Assembly (NCBI RefSeq): GCF_020559915.1
Contig: NZ_JAJCLZ010000007.1
Span: 1 to 64,000, forward strand
Length of the DNA: 64,000 nt
Direction of reading: 5' to 3'
DNA from: Ruminococcus sp. 210702-SL.1.03
Lineage (GTDB): Bacteria; Bacillota; Clostridia; Oscillospirales; Ruminococcaceae
Of this stretch, positions 1 to 7,506 are shown piece by piece. Position numbers and translations under genes: made by a program. The notes under the pieces were generated by a model. It was not told the origin of the DNA and did no database searches. It was given only the letters and a program-made list of their open reading frames with translations. Each line of letters opens with the position of its first letter. The first letter of the stretch is position 1.

Positions 1-18
1 TAACGATTAAAATTTACG

Positions 19-50
19 GCTTGCGGAGAAATCTGCAAGCTGTTTTTGTT
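19..50 (+). terminator. Candidate terminator of an upstream unit
   Basis: Stem GCTTGC (19-24) pairs with GCAAGC (35-40) and is followed by TGTTTTTGTT. The gene that it would end lies outside the window. No clear promoter sits between this hairpin and the amidoligase start at 70, so that gene may depend partly on read-through. Confidence 0.5.
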
Positions 51-69
51 GGGAGCGAGGTGAGATAAA

Positions 70-1164
70 ATGTCAAAGAATTTTGACGGTATCAAAACGC
101 AAAAGTTCGGTGTGGAAATAGAGTGTACAGGCTTAACAAGATCGGCAGCGGCAAAGGCGGTCGCAAAGGTCATAGGCGGTTCACCGGAGCATTTCGGTGG
201 CAGTTACGACAGATACGACGTTTATGACAGTCAGGGAAGGCGTTGGAAAATTATGTCCGACGCAAGTATCAGATGTACGAATAAGAACGGAAATCCGGCT
301 TCTAAACTTCACTCTGTCGAACTTGTAACTCCGATTCTGGAATATGAGGATATGGCGACGCTTCAGGAAGTGGTTCGTTCTATTCGGCGAAGCGGAGGCA
401 TTTGCAACGAGTCAACGGGAATCCATATTCACATTGATTTTGAGCCATATGATGCACGAACGCTTCGTAATCTTGTAAATATTTTTGCAAGCAAAGAAGA
501 TATGCTCTATCAGGCTTTACAGGTAAAGTCAGAGCGTGAGCAGCATTATTGCAGAAAGGTTGACAAGCGTTTTCTTGAAGAACTCAACCGAAGAAAGCCG
601 ACGGATTTGCAGACTATAAAAAGACTGTGGTACGGCGATGACCGTGAATACCACCCACATTATGATTCGTCACGGTATCGATGCCTAAACTTACACCCTG
701 TGTTTACCGACAACAATATCGAGGTGAGAGCCTTCAATAGTTGTCTGAACGCAGGCGTACTCAGGGCATATATTTCTCTTGTTCTTGCAGTCAGCAATCA
801 GGCTCTGACTCAGAAATCTGCAAGTCCTCGTGTGACTCAGAGTGAGAATCCTCGCTACACTTTCAGAACGTGGCTTATTCGAATAGGTCTGAATGGGCAA
901 GAATTCAAAAACTGTAGAAAGCACTTGCTTTCTCATCTTGAGGGCAATATAGCGTGGCTTCATCAAGAGGACGCCATTACTCAGCGAGAACGATTAAAAC
1001 AAGAGCGTATCGCCGCCCGTGAGCAGCGTGTCGAGCCTGTAAGCGAGGTTCAGGAGTTAAACGAAAATGTACCCGATGAAAATTCAGAGCCGACAGAAAG
1101 CGAATGCGGCGATTTTGTGGAGTACGAGGAAGATGAAGAAATGGGCATGGAAATGTCAATGTGA
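70..1164 (+). CDS. Amidoligase family protein (Amidoligase_2)
   Basis: 364 residues. This family belongs to the glutamine-synthetase/GCS-like COOH-NH2 ligase fold and is predicted to form amide or peptide bonds on unknown substrates with ATP. Visible signatures are GVEIECTG near residues 14-21 (the acidic metal-binding strand), ELVTP at 84-88, TGIHIHID at 116-123, and EVRAFNS near residue 220. The tail after about residue 310 is Glu-rich and low in complexity. The start is supported by GGGAGCGAGGTGAG just upstream. The next gene, 13 bp on, is a gamma-glutamylcyclotransferase-like protein, a partner described for this family in mobile and accessory loci. The substrate cannot be told from sequence; a tagging or small-peptide role is inference. 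Confidence 0.8.
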   Translation: MSKNFDGIKTQKFGVEIECTGLTRSAAAKAVAKVIGGSPEHFGGSYDRYDVYDSQGRRWKIMSDASIRCTNKNGNPASKLHSVELVTPILEYEDMATLQEVVRSIRRSGGICNESTGIHIHIDFEPYDARTLRNLVNIFASKEDMLYQALQVKSEREQHYCRKVDKRFLEELNRRKPTDLQTIKRLWYGDDREYHPHYDSSRYRCLNLHPVFTDNNIEVRAFNSCLNAGVLRAYISLVLAVSNQALTQKSASPRVTQSENPRYTFRTWLIRIGLNGQEFKNCRKHLLSHLEGNIAWLHQEDAITQRERLKQERIAAREQRVEPVSEVQELNENVPDENSEPTESECGDFVEYEEDEEMGMEMSM

Positions 1165-1177
1165 TTGGAGGTAGAGA

Positions 1178-1681
1178 ATGAAAAATAAACAGTTATATAT
1201 TGCTTACGGCAGTAACATAAATTTGGAGCAGATGAAATATCGGTGTCCCCATTCAAAGGTTGTCGGGATATCGGAGATCAAAGATTATGAATTGGAGTTC
1301 AGAGGCGTTGCAACGATCGTTCCGAATAAGGGGGCAAGCGTTCCAGTTCTGATATGGGAGCTTGACAACAGAGATTTGCCAACTTTAAACCGCTATGAGG
1401 GCTATCCGAGACTTTACAGGCAGGAAAAAATGTCCTTCGAACTGGATGGAAAAGCTTGTACGGGTATGGCTTATCTGATGAATTATGGGGAGCTTTCTCC
1501 TCCAAGTCAGATGTATTACAATACGATTTTGCAAGGGTACAGAGAAAACGGTCTGGACGAGAAATATCTTCAAACTGCTCTTGAAAATTCTCAGCAGCTT
1601 GAGTATTACGTGAATGATGAATTCGATGAGGATTTTGATGAAGATTACGATCTTGACGACGATATGCAGATGAAATTTTAG
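1178..1681 (+). CDS. Gamma-glutamylcyclotransferase-like (AIG2/GGCT fold) protein
   Basis: 167 residues. The N-terminus has the family signature YIAYGSNI (residues 7-14), used to bind the gamma-glutamyl moiety, and the motif LNRYEGYP near 71-78 carries the candidate catalytic Glu. GGCT enzymes release 5-oxoproline from gamma-glutamyl amines. Next to an amidoligase the likely role is removing or editing the amide product that the ligase makes. After about residue 145 the tail is almost entirely Asp/Glu. RBS GGAGG (1166-1170) precedes the ATG. It is co-directional with and close to its neighbours, so a four-gene operon (70-2358) is likely. Confidence 0.75.
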   Translation: MKNKQLYIAYGSNINLEQMKYRCPHSKVVGISEIKDYELEFRGVATIVPNKGASVPVLIWELDNRDLPTLNRYEGYPRLYRQEKMSFELDGKACTGMAYLMNYGELSPPSQMYYNTILQGYRENGLDEKYLQTALENSQQLEYYVNDEFDEDFDEDYDLDDDMQMKF

Positions 1682-1694
1682 GAGGTTCAGCGTA

Positions 1695-1964
1695 ATGAGA
1701 TACAAAGGATTTTATGTGAAAATAACCCCCGATACTGATTTGCATCGGGAGGATAAGGACGGAAATGATATTTGCTGTAACGGCTTTACTATAGAAGTTT
1801 TTGCAGATGAGGCCGAAAAGCTTGAAATTGATGTTTTTTCGGCGGCGGTAGATTTTGAGATTTTTGAAAACAGCTTATCTGAGGCTGAACAGTTCGCAAA
1901 AGACTATATTGACAGCGAAGAAAAAGAATACCGTAGAATGATAAATGAGTTCAATGAATATTGA
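1695..1964 (+). CDS. Small acidic protein of unknown function
   Basis: 89 residues with no family recognised. It begins MRYKGFYVKITPDTD, is rich in Asp/Glu and aromatics, has no signal peptide or membrane segment, and reads as a small soluble alpha/beta protein. RBS AGGAGG overlaps the end of the preceding gene (1680-1685). The tight spacing with the GGCT-like gene and the next gene (16 bp) suggests that it belongs to the amidoligase cassette. It could be the modified substrate or an accessory protein, but nothing in the sequence proves this. Confidence 0.55.
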   Translation: MRYKGFYVKITPDTDLHREDKDGNDICCNGFTIEVFADEAEKLEIDVFSAAVDFEIFENSLSEAEQFAKDYIDSEEKEYRRMINEFNEY

Positions 1965-1980
1965 TCGGGAGGAATAATTT

Positions 1981-2358
1981 GTGATTTCTAAAAATACTTT
2001 TGTTACAATGATAGACACTATCAGCGAGGTAATTGAAGAAAGCAAGGCGATGTGCAGATGTCCGATATCGGGCATCTTTTTTGATGAAAATTCAAAATCA
2101 GAATTGCTTGCAGGCTGTGATTATCAGCAGGATTTAATAAAAATGTTGGAGGTCGTTATGCTCGACCGTTACAGCATTATTCGTGATTTTCTTTACAAGC
2201 GTGATGAGAACGGAGAACTTTTCTTTGGAATTCCACGGGCTGACGGTGTAATCGAGTTTTTTCTTATTTCAACCACTGAAGAATTATATGATTATCTGTT
2301 GGAACAAACGGTTGATATATTATTGAATTTTGTGTCAGCTTTATATGATGACTTTTAA
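1981..2358 (+). CDS. Protein of unknown function, end of amidoligase cassette
   Basis: 125 residues. The GTG start is chosen because CGGGAGGAATAATTT precedes it with good spacing. The protein is acidic, predicted alpha/beta, with two close Cys residues (CRCPISG near 26-32) and no membrane segment. No family is recognised. It is the last gene of the four-gene cassette and is followed directly by a terminator (2365-2390). Confidence 0.55.
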   Translation: MISKNTFVTMIDTISEVIEESKAMCRCPISGIFFDENSKSELLAGCDYQQDLIKMLEVVMLDRYSIIRDFLYKRDENGELFFGIPRADGVIEFFLISTTEELYDYLLEQTVDILLNFVSALYDDF

Positions 2359-2364
2359 GATGTT

Positions 2365-2390
2365 GGCTGTACAACTGAGTACAGCCTTTT
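2365..2390 (+). terminator. Terminator of the amidoligase cassette
   Basis: Perfect stem GGCTGTAC (2365-2372)/GTACAGCC (2379-2386) with a six-base loop, followed by TTTTACATATTTATTTTT, seven bases after the last stop codon. Confidence 0.8.
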
Positions 2391-2439
2391 ACATATTTAT
2401 TTTTCATAATTTCTCTATGTGATAAAATGAACTTGAAAA

Positions 2440-2567
2440 GAGACCAATATATATATGAAACTGATATGGCAAAGAGCTTAAAATAATACTTTTGAAGTAT
2501 GCATCCATTTGGTCTCAGCAAGACATATCGATCCAAACTCGTACTCTAAAATGGGTGCGAGTTTTTT
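2440..2567 (+). other. Structured gene-free segment, possible non-coding RNA
   Basis: GAGACCAA (2440-2447) and TTGGTCTC (2509-2516) form a perfect eight-base long-range stem enclosing a small hairpin ATACTT-TTG-AAGTAT (about 2488-2502). It is followed by a ten-base terminator stem (2535-2544/2555-2564) with GTTTTTTG. No open frame explains it. A weak promoter-like GATAAAAT lies just upstream. It may be a short structured transcript or a decayed mobile-element end; tRNA was considered and rejected. Confidence 0.3.
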
Positions 2568-2576
2568 GTTTTACTA

Positions 2577-2604
2577 TTGAAAACTTGGCTTTTTATGATA
2601 TAAT
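2577..2604 (+). promoter_or_regulatory. Sigma-70-type promoter with no downstream ORF
   Basis: TTGAAA (2577-2582), 16-base spacer, TATAAT (2599-2604). The only thing downstream before the next terminator is about 130 bases of non-coding sequence. Confidence 0.6.
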
Positions 2605-2610
2605 AAATGC

Positions 2611-2738
2611 GATAGATCGGGGTGGCTGGGTCATAGGTGACAAGCAGCGGTCATAAAAATTTCCCGTTGTTAAAACCAAACAAAATAAGCCGTTCCCCCA
2701 TGCGAATAACCCGCACCAAGGAACGGCTGTCTTTTTGT
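2611..2738 (+). ncRNA. Candidate small RNA of about 125 nt
   Basis: The segment runs from the probable start site of the 2577-2604 promoter to the T-run of the 2688-2728 terminator. It contains short hairpins (GTCA-TAGG-TGAC near 2630) and no plausible start codon with an RBS. It does not match the cores of SRP RNA, 6S RNA or the common Firmicute riboswitches that I could recall. It may be a real small RNA, or a leader left behind by a deleted gene. Confidence 0.35.
2688..2738. terminator. Bidirectional terminator
   Basis: Perfect nine-base stem AGCCGTTCC (2688-2696)/GGAACGGCT (2720-2728). On the plus strand it is followed by GTCTTTTTGTT; on the minus strand by TTATTTTGTTTGGTTTT. It can end both the candidate small RNA and the minus-strand mannanase gene, whose stop is at 2799. 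Confidence 0.75.
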
Positions 2739-2798
2739 TATAGAATTTTTATGTGCGGGTAAGCCTGTAACTCAACTTGTCCTCCACACAACGCATTT

Positions 2799-3860
2799 TT
2801 ACCCAAACACACTGCACTTCTTAGCGGTCTTTTTAATGCCGTTCTCGCCGTTCACCAGCACCTCGCCCCAGTCGGGAGAGAGCACCGAGCCGTCCCATTC
2901 GTTCGCTATGTCGAGGTACTCTACCCCGCCGCTGTTGCCTTTCCAGCTCCAACCCATGTAGCCGATGCCGTTTTTCTCGCAGTATTCCATTATGTACGCT
3001 TCGTCAACGTCGCCGTCCGTGTGCGTGTAGCCAAATTCTCCCACGCATACGCATAGCCCCTGATCGGTCGCGTTCGTCAGATTTTTCTCGATGGTCTCCG
3101 CGTTCTTGCCCGCCGTGCCGTACATATGCACCGAAAACATCGTGTTGCCTTCGGGGTCTGAGTCGAAAACGGCTTTTCCGCTCTGCGCTATGCAGTCGCC
3201 AAACTGTCCCCAGCCCGCCGAATCGACCATTATTGTGTTCTTGATACCCGCTTCCCTCAGCTTCGGTATCACCGTGGTGTAGCCCTCTTCCCATACGTCC
3301 GCGTTCCAGCTTCCTACCCACTCGTTCGCGATGTTTAGGATAACGTACTGCTCGTTGCCGATGAGCGCGTCCTTCATCTCAACCCAGTAGTCCGCCGCCG
3401 CGCTGATGTCGCTAACGTTGTCGCTGCCCGTCGCGTCGTGTACTTCCAGCACCGCGATCATGTCGTTGTCGATGCTGAGCTGTATCAGCTTTTCCAGCGT
3501 TTCAAGGCTGTCTTTGCTGTACTGTCCGCCGTCGGAGCACACTATTCTTATGCAGTTCGCGCCCGTGCCTGCTATCGCGGGGAATGCCGTTCCATCAAGG
3601 TCGGCGTACCACGAGTGCGGGTGGTTTATTCCGCGCATGATAAATTCGTTGCCGTTCGCGTCAAGCAGCTTTGTGCCGTCTACCTTAAATTCGCCGCTGC
3701 TCGTGGCTTCCGAAGCACTTTCCGTATCCTGCGACGTGCTCTCAGCCGCCGATGATGTCTTTTCCGCAGAGCTGTCATCGCTAGATGTGCAGCCCGCAGC
3801 CGTCAGCATTGCGCCCGCCGTCAGCAGCAGCGCGATCTTCTTGATCTGTATTGTTCTCAT
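2799..3860 (-). CDS. GH5 (subfamily 8-like) beta-mannanase lipoprotein
   Basis: 353 residues. Likely an endo-1,4-beta-mannanase (EC 3.2.1.78) anchored on the cell surface. Residues 1-24 form a lipoprotein signal with lipobox LTAAGC (Cys24), followed by a Ser/Glu/Thr-rich linker to about residue 56. The catalytic domain starts at KVDGTKLLDANG. NEW around 179-181 carries the acid/base Glu180; GEFGYTHTDGDVDE near 274-287 carries the nucleophile Glu275. The stretches NTIMVDSAGWGQ, FSVHMY and WSWKGNSGG are typical of bacterial GH5_8 mannanases. RBS TTGGAGG lies upstream of the ATG. No carbohydrate-binding or dockerin module is present, so it is a single-domain surface enzyme. Monocistronic. Confidence 0.88.
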   Translation of the reverse strand: MRTIQIKKIALLLTAGAMLTAAGCTSSDDSSAEKTSSAAESTSQDTESASEATSSGEFKVDGTKLLDANGNEFIMRGINHPHSWYADLDGTAFPAIAGTGANCIRIVCSDGGQYSKDSLETLEKLIQLSIDNDMIAVLEVHDATGSDNVSDISAAADYWVEMKDALIGNEQYVILNIANEWVGSWNADVWEEGYTTVIPKLREAGIKNTIMVDSAGWGQFGDCIAQSGKAVFDSDPEGNTMFSVHMYGTAGKNAETIEKNLTNATDQGLCVCVGEFGYTHTDGDVDEAYIMEYCEKNGIGYMGWSWKGNSGGVEYLDIANEWDGSVLSPDWGEVLVNGENGIKKTAKKCSVFG

Positions 3861-3958
3861 AATTTTCCTCCAATTATATATTTATCAACTTTCGGTCGAT
3901 TTATGAAATTTTTCATTTCGGTCTGATATGCCTTGCAATTTGCAGTGTTTTCATATAT

Positions 3959-3989
3959 AATTATACTATACGCACCGCTGTTTTGTCAA
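3959..3989 (-). promoter_or_regulatory. Candidate promoter of the mannanase gene
   Basis: On the minus strand, TTGACA (3984-3989) and TATAAT (3959-3964) are separated by 19 bases, slightly long. A near-palindrome TGCAA-N-TTGCA lies just downstream at about 3934-3944 and could be a repressor site. The roughly 100-base leader to the ATG is otherwise unremarkable. Confidence 0.45.
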
Positions 3990-4035
3990 GAGTCAAATGA
4001 CTTGATCGGCGGTGCTTGTGGGGAGTGGGATAATT

Positions 4036-4440
4036 ATGGAATTTTCAAAAAGATCGCTCATCATGACGATCAAGATCGTTTGCGGCGCACCGTATAATGT
4101 CATGGGCGGTAAGTGCGCTGTAGTGATGGTGCCTTTCGGCGGCAAGGCTTTTGGCCCGTATTTCAGCGGCGATATTATCGGCACAGGTGTAGACAGCCAG
4201 CGGATAACCCGCGGCGGCGCGCAGCTTTCGGCGCGCTATATGCTTGAGGGCGAGGACTGCGAGGGCGAAAAGTGCCGCATTTTCATAGAAAACAGCGGTA
4301 CGGCAGCGGATAACTGCATGCCGTTTATCGTTACCGACAGCCGCACGCTTGCTTTTCTCGAGCAAGTTCCTCTGCGCTCAATGATCGAAACTACCGATAA
4401 CGGTTTGACAGTCACCATCTATCGTACAGATGTGCAATAA
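4036..4440 (+). CDS. DUF3237-like protein
   Basis: About 134 residues from ATG 4036. This start is preferred over an upstream GTG (4012) because GGGGAGTGGGA (4019-4029) is correctly spaced for it. The pattern FSGDIIGTGVDSQ, ARYMLEGEDCEG and RIFIENSG matches the beta-barrel DUF3237 family (first strands, then the conserved ENxG turn). The biochemical role of the family is unknown. No signal peptide. It stands alone between the divergent mannanase and the XRE operon. Confidence 0.6.
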   Translation: MEFSKRSLIMTIKIVCGAPYNVMGGKCAVVMVPFGGKAFGPYFSGDIIGTGVDSQRITRGGAQLSARYMLEGEDCEGEKCRIFIENSGTAADNCMPFIVTDSRTLAFLEQVPLRSMIETTDNGLTVTIYRTDVQ

Positions 4441-4474
4441 TATTATCTTTTGTAAACATTCTCATTCACGAATA

Positions 4475-4553
4475 CTTTACATCTAAAAATGTAAAGTAAG
4501 CTTGACATTTTTTCGGACAGGTGCTATAATGATATTGTAAAGCAAGCTTTACA
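4475..4553 (+). promoter_or_regulatory. Promoter with repeated TGTAAAG operators
   Basis: A consensus promoter, TTGACA (4502-4507), 17 bases, TATAAT (4525-4530), is bracketed by palindromic sites. TGTAAAGCAAGCTTTACA lies at 4536-4553, just after the start site. A degenerate copy, TGTAAAGTAAGCTTGACA, lies at 4490-4507 over the -35. A further inverted pair CTTTACAT/ATGTAAAG lies at 4475-4496. The layout fits autorepression by the small XRE protein encoded immediately downstream. Confidence 0.75.
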
Positions 4554-4571
4554 TTTCGGGAGGTGCATGGC

Positions 4572-4769
4572 TTGAAAAACAGAATAGCTGACCTGCGCAG
4601 GGAGAACAAAATGACTCAGCAGGCGCTTGCCGAGCGGCTCGGCGTTACCCGCCAGACGATAATCTCGCTCGAAAACGGCAGGTACAACCCCTCTATCATG
4701 CTGGCTCACAATATTGCTCAGGCTTTTGGGCTGAGGATCGAGGACGTATTTATTTTTGAGGAGGAATGA
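4572..4769 (+). CDS. Small XRE-family regulator (YozG/YdaS-like)
   Basis: 65 residues, almost entirely one helix-turn-helix domain (RLGVTRQTIISLENGRYNPS near 23-42, Leu/Asp-rich helix 5 at the end). TTG 4572 is preferred as the start: GGGAGG at 4558-4563 overlaps an upstream GTG but is ideally spaced for TTG, and MKNRIADLR is the usual beginning of this family. Probably represses its own promoter through the TGTAAAG palindromes. It is translationally close to the following membrane-protein gene, a common pairing in Firmicutes. Confidence 0.8.
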   Translation: MKNRIADLRRENKMTQQALAERLGVTRQTIISLENGRYNPSIMLAHNIAQAFGLRIEDVFIFEEE

Positions 4770-4772
4770 GAT

Positions 4773-5174
4773 ATGTATAGCAAAAGAAAGATGATATGGT
4801 ACACATTTATATTAGCGGCAGGAATAGTATTGATAGTGCTCAGCTGTATCGGCACACTTGATTCGTTCTGGTCGGGTTTCGGCGGCGGCATCGCGGCGGT
4901 CGGATTGGTGCGGCTTATCAACGGTGTAAAGTACCGCAGAGATCCCAGCCTTGCGAAGCAGATGGACGTCAGCCAAAAGGACGAGCGAGTTTCTTTCATC
5001 GCGATCCGCGCCCGCGCATGGGCGTTCCACATCTCGGCGCTCGGTTCGGCGGCCGCCGTGCTGGTGCTGAAATTCATGGGACGTGAAGAGCTTGCGATGT
5101 GCGTATCCCTCGTTTTTTGCGGAATGTTGGTCGTCTACTCGGCGGTTTTCGCGGTGCTGCAAAGAAAATATTGA
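4773..5174 (+). CDS. Four-helix membrane protein (DUF2178-like)
   Basis: 133 residues with hydrophobic segments near 8-25, 32-49, 82-101 and 107-127 and a charged loop (residues 53-73, DPSLAKQMDVSQKDERV). Proteins of this shape next to a 65-residue XRE regulator are widespread in Firmicutes. The function is unknown; membrane-stress or signalling roles have been guessed for the family. RBS GGAGGAATGAG overlaps the regulator stop. Its stop codon is only two bases from the stop of the convergent AraC gene, leaving no space for a separate terminator. Confidence 0.6.
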   Translation: MYSKRKMIWYTFILAAGIVLIVLSCIGTLDSFWSGFGGGIAAVGLVRLINGVKYRRDPSLAKQMDVSQKDERVSFIAIRARAWAFHISALGSAAAVLVLKFMGREELAMCVSLVFCGMLVVYSAVFAVLQRKY

Positions 5175-5176
5175 CG

Positions 5177-5920
5177 CTACTTCATGCCGTTTGCGCGGAA
5201 ATGCTCGCTGCGGTACTGCTTCGGGCTTTCGCCGTAGTATTTTCGGAACGTGCGTGCAAAATGGCTGTAGCTGGAAAAGCATAAAATGTCGGAAATGTCC
5301 GTCAGCGTGTAGTCGGAGTATAGCAGCATATTTTCCGCCGCTTCCATGCGCTTTGAAATGACATATTCAGTAACGCTCATGCCGACCTCGCGCTTGAAAA
5401 GCGTCGAAAAGTACGAAACGTTCAGCCCCGCGGTTTTCGCAAGCGCGGCGGCGGTTATCCGCTCGTGCAGGTGCGTGCCGATGTACTCCACCGCGCCGAC
5501 TATCTGCCGCGAGCAGATGCGCCCTTTTTTCGCGGCGGCGACGGCTTTCACGAAGTAGGCGATCATCTCGCGGTGCAGGGCGTAAAGCTCGGCGGTGGTG
5601 CGCGCGCCGTCAAATTTTCTGATGTAGAGGTCGCTGGCGTTGTAGGCTTTTTCCGCCTCCATGCCGCCGCTTATCGCAAAGCGCGTTACCAGCGTGATGT
5701 TGCATATCAGCAGATACAGAAGATTTTTCAGCGGGTCGTCTGAGAGATGCCCCATTTCGGCGGAGTGTATCATGCGCTCCGCCTCTTCTTCTGCGCGCGG
5801 GTCGCCGTCGCGGATAAGCTCGTATTGCAGCATTTCATCGCTGTAACGGTGGTGGCGAAAACTGTTTTCCCTGTTTGCAAATTCCAGATATGCAAGCTGT
5901 CTTTCAATATTTTCTTTCAT
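5177..5920 (-). CDS. AraC-family transcriptional regulator
   Basis: About 247 residues from ATG 5920 (MKENIERQLAY). The longer frame to 5965 starts with a hydrophobic stretch that does not fit the family. Residues 1-140 form an unrecognised helical sensor region. The C-terminal 100 residues are a double helix-turn-helix: first HTH ITAAALAKTAGLNVSYFSTLF, second with DISDILCFSSYSHFARTFRKYYGESP, the usual AraC signature. No ligand is evident. It is divergent from the MATE transporter gene and may control it. Confidence 0.85.
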   Translation of the reverse strand: MKENIERQLAYLEFANRENSFRHHRYSDEMLQYELIRDGDPRAEEEAERMIHSAEMGHLSDDPLKNLLYLLICNITLVTRFAISGGMEAEKAYNASDLYIRKFDGARTTAELYALHREMIAYFVKAVAAAKKGRICSRQIVGAVEYIGTHLHERITAAALAKTAGLNVSYFSTLFKREVGMSVTEYVISKRMEAAENMLLYSDYTLTDISDILCFSSYSHFARTFRKYYGESPKQYRSEHFRANGMK

Positions 5921-6091
5921 AAAATCACCCAAAAATATTATAACAAATTTCAGAAATATCGTCAATAGATGTGACGAAAAAACAATAAAAGTGCTTTACT
6001 TTTCGTGTCGATTTTGCTATCATAAATACCGCAAAAAGATGGTTTTTAAAATGACAACTAAAGCGCAGGGCGCAGGAGGAAAGTGAAAGGT

Positions 6092-7468
6092 ATGAAAAGT
6101 AAAACAGCTTCGCTCAACATGACCGAGGGCAGCATTCTGCGAAATCTGATATGGTTCGCAGTGCCTGTACTCATCGGCAATATATTTCAGCAATTATATA
6201 ATGTGGCTGACACAGCGATAATAGGTAACATTCTCGGCGACACCGCGCTTGCGGCAGTCGGTGCGGCAGCCCCCGTCTACGGACTGATGATCGGCTTCGC
6301 GGGCGGATTGACGAACGGTTTCGCGGTAGTTATCGCGCGCTTTTTCGGTGCGGGCGACGAGCGCGGCATGAAAAGATCGGTTGCGCTGACCTACCTGCTT
6401 TCGGCAGGCATAGCGTTCGTGCTGACCGTCGCGAGCCTGATCGCCCTGCAACCGCTGATGGCTTCGCTCAAGACCCCGCCCGAGATAATCGGCGACACGG
6501 AAAAATATATGCGCGTTATAATGCTCTTCTCGGCGGTCACCATCGCGTACAATATGTTCGCGGGCATGATGCGCGCTCTCGGCAACAGCAAAACGCCGCT
6601 CTACTTCCTTATAGTTTCCACATTTGTAAACATCGGGCTTGATTTTCTCTTTGTCGGCGCGTTCAAGATGGGCGTTGCGGGCGCGGCTTACGCCACAGTC
6701 ATTTCGCAGGGCGTTTCCGTGGCGCTTTGCATTTGGTACGTCGTGAAAAAGTGCCGCGTGCTGCTTTTCAGCCGCCGCGAACTCACCCTCGATAAGCCGC
6801 TTCTTTCAGACCTCGCCACTACGGGTATGTCGATGGGGCTGATGTACGCGATAGTTTCTGTCGGCTCGGTAATTTTGCAGGGCGCGGTCAACTCGTTCGG
6901 CACGAGCACCATCACCGCGCACACCGCCGCGCGAAAGATCGACGACATTTTCATGCTGCCGCTCGGCACGATAGCGCTGGCGTCGTCCACTTTCGCGAGC
7001 CAGAATTTCGGTGCGGGTAAGATGGATCGCGTAAAAAAAGGCATAAAATACAGCATTTTCATAGCATTGGGCTGGAGCGCTTTCTCGGTTATCGTCGCGG
7101 TGCTGTTCCGTCGCCCGATGATCCGCGCGCTAACGGGCACTTCCGACCCCGCCGTCATCGCGACCGCCTCGAAATACATCGTTTGGAACATCTCGTTCTT
7201 CTTCGTGCTCAGCTTCCTGCTCGTGCTTCGCAGCAGCCTTCAGGGCGTTGGCAGAAAGCTCGTTCCCGTGACGGGCAGCGCGGTGGAATTTGCGCTGAAG
7301 ATAGTCGCCGCCGCGGTCTTTGCACCGAAACTGGGATATTTCGGCATCTGCATCTCCGAACCCGTGATCTGGATAGCCTGCGCCGCAATCGTCATCGCGG
7401 ACTACATGCTCTTCACGCGCCGTATCAAGCGCCGCGAGCTTCCGCACCTAGAGCGCGCCGCAGTCTGA
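6092..7468 (+). CDS. MATE family multidrug/sodium efflux transporter
   Basis: About 458 residues and roughly 12 membrane helices in two homologous halves. The opening NMTEGSILRNLIWFAVPVLI, followed by QQLYNVADTAIIG, is the hallmark of Clostridial NorM/DinF-type MATE proteins. They export cationic compounds in exchange for sodium or protons. AGGAGGA at 6074-6080 supports ATG 6092 (a GTG at 6083 would be too close). The divergent AraC regulator is a plausible controller. A bidirectional terminator follows directly. Confidence 0.88.
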   Translation: MKSKTASLNMTEGSILRNLIWFAVPVLIGNIFQQLYNVADTAIIGNILGDTALAAVGAAAPVYGLMIGFAGGLTNGFAVVIARFFGAGDERGMKRSVALTYLLSAGIAFVLTVASLIALQPLMASLKTPPEIIGDTEKYMRVIMLFSAVTIAYNMFAGMMRALGNSKTPLYFLIVSTFVNIGLDFLFVGAFKMGVAGAAYATVISQGVSVALCIWYVVKKCRVLLFSRRELTLDKPLLSDLATTGMSMGLMYAIVSVGSVILQGAVNSFGTSTITAHTAARKIDDIFMLPLGTIALASSTFASQNFGAGKMDRVKKGIKYSIFIALGWSAFSVIVAVLFRRPMIRALTGTSDPAVIATASKYIVWNISFFFVLSFLLVLRSSLQGVGRKLVPVTGSAVEFALKIVAAAVFAPKLGYFGICISEPVIWIACAAIVIADYMLFTRRIKRRELPHLERAAV

Positions 7469-7476
7469 TAAAAAAT

Positions 7477-7506
7477 ATCGCTCCCGACCGTGGGAGCGAT
7501 TTTTTA
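7477..7506. terminator. Bidirectional terminator between MATE gene and comEC
   Basis: Perfect stem ATCGCTCCC (7477-7485)/GGGAGCGAT (7492-7500) with T-runs on both strands (TTTTTTAT, and ATTTTTTATC on the minus strand). The comEC stop codon lies inside the plus-strand T-run. Confidence 0.88.

Noticed and set aside
2440..2516. tRNA gene suggested by a 77-base span closed by an acceptor-like stem
   Set aside because: No T-arm (TTCRANNC) adjacent to the 3-prime stem, no D-arm or anticodon arm of normal geometry, and the closing stem is eight bases long.
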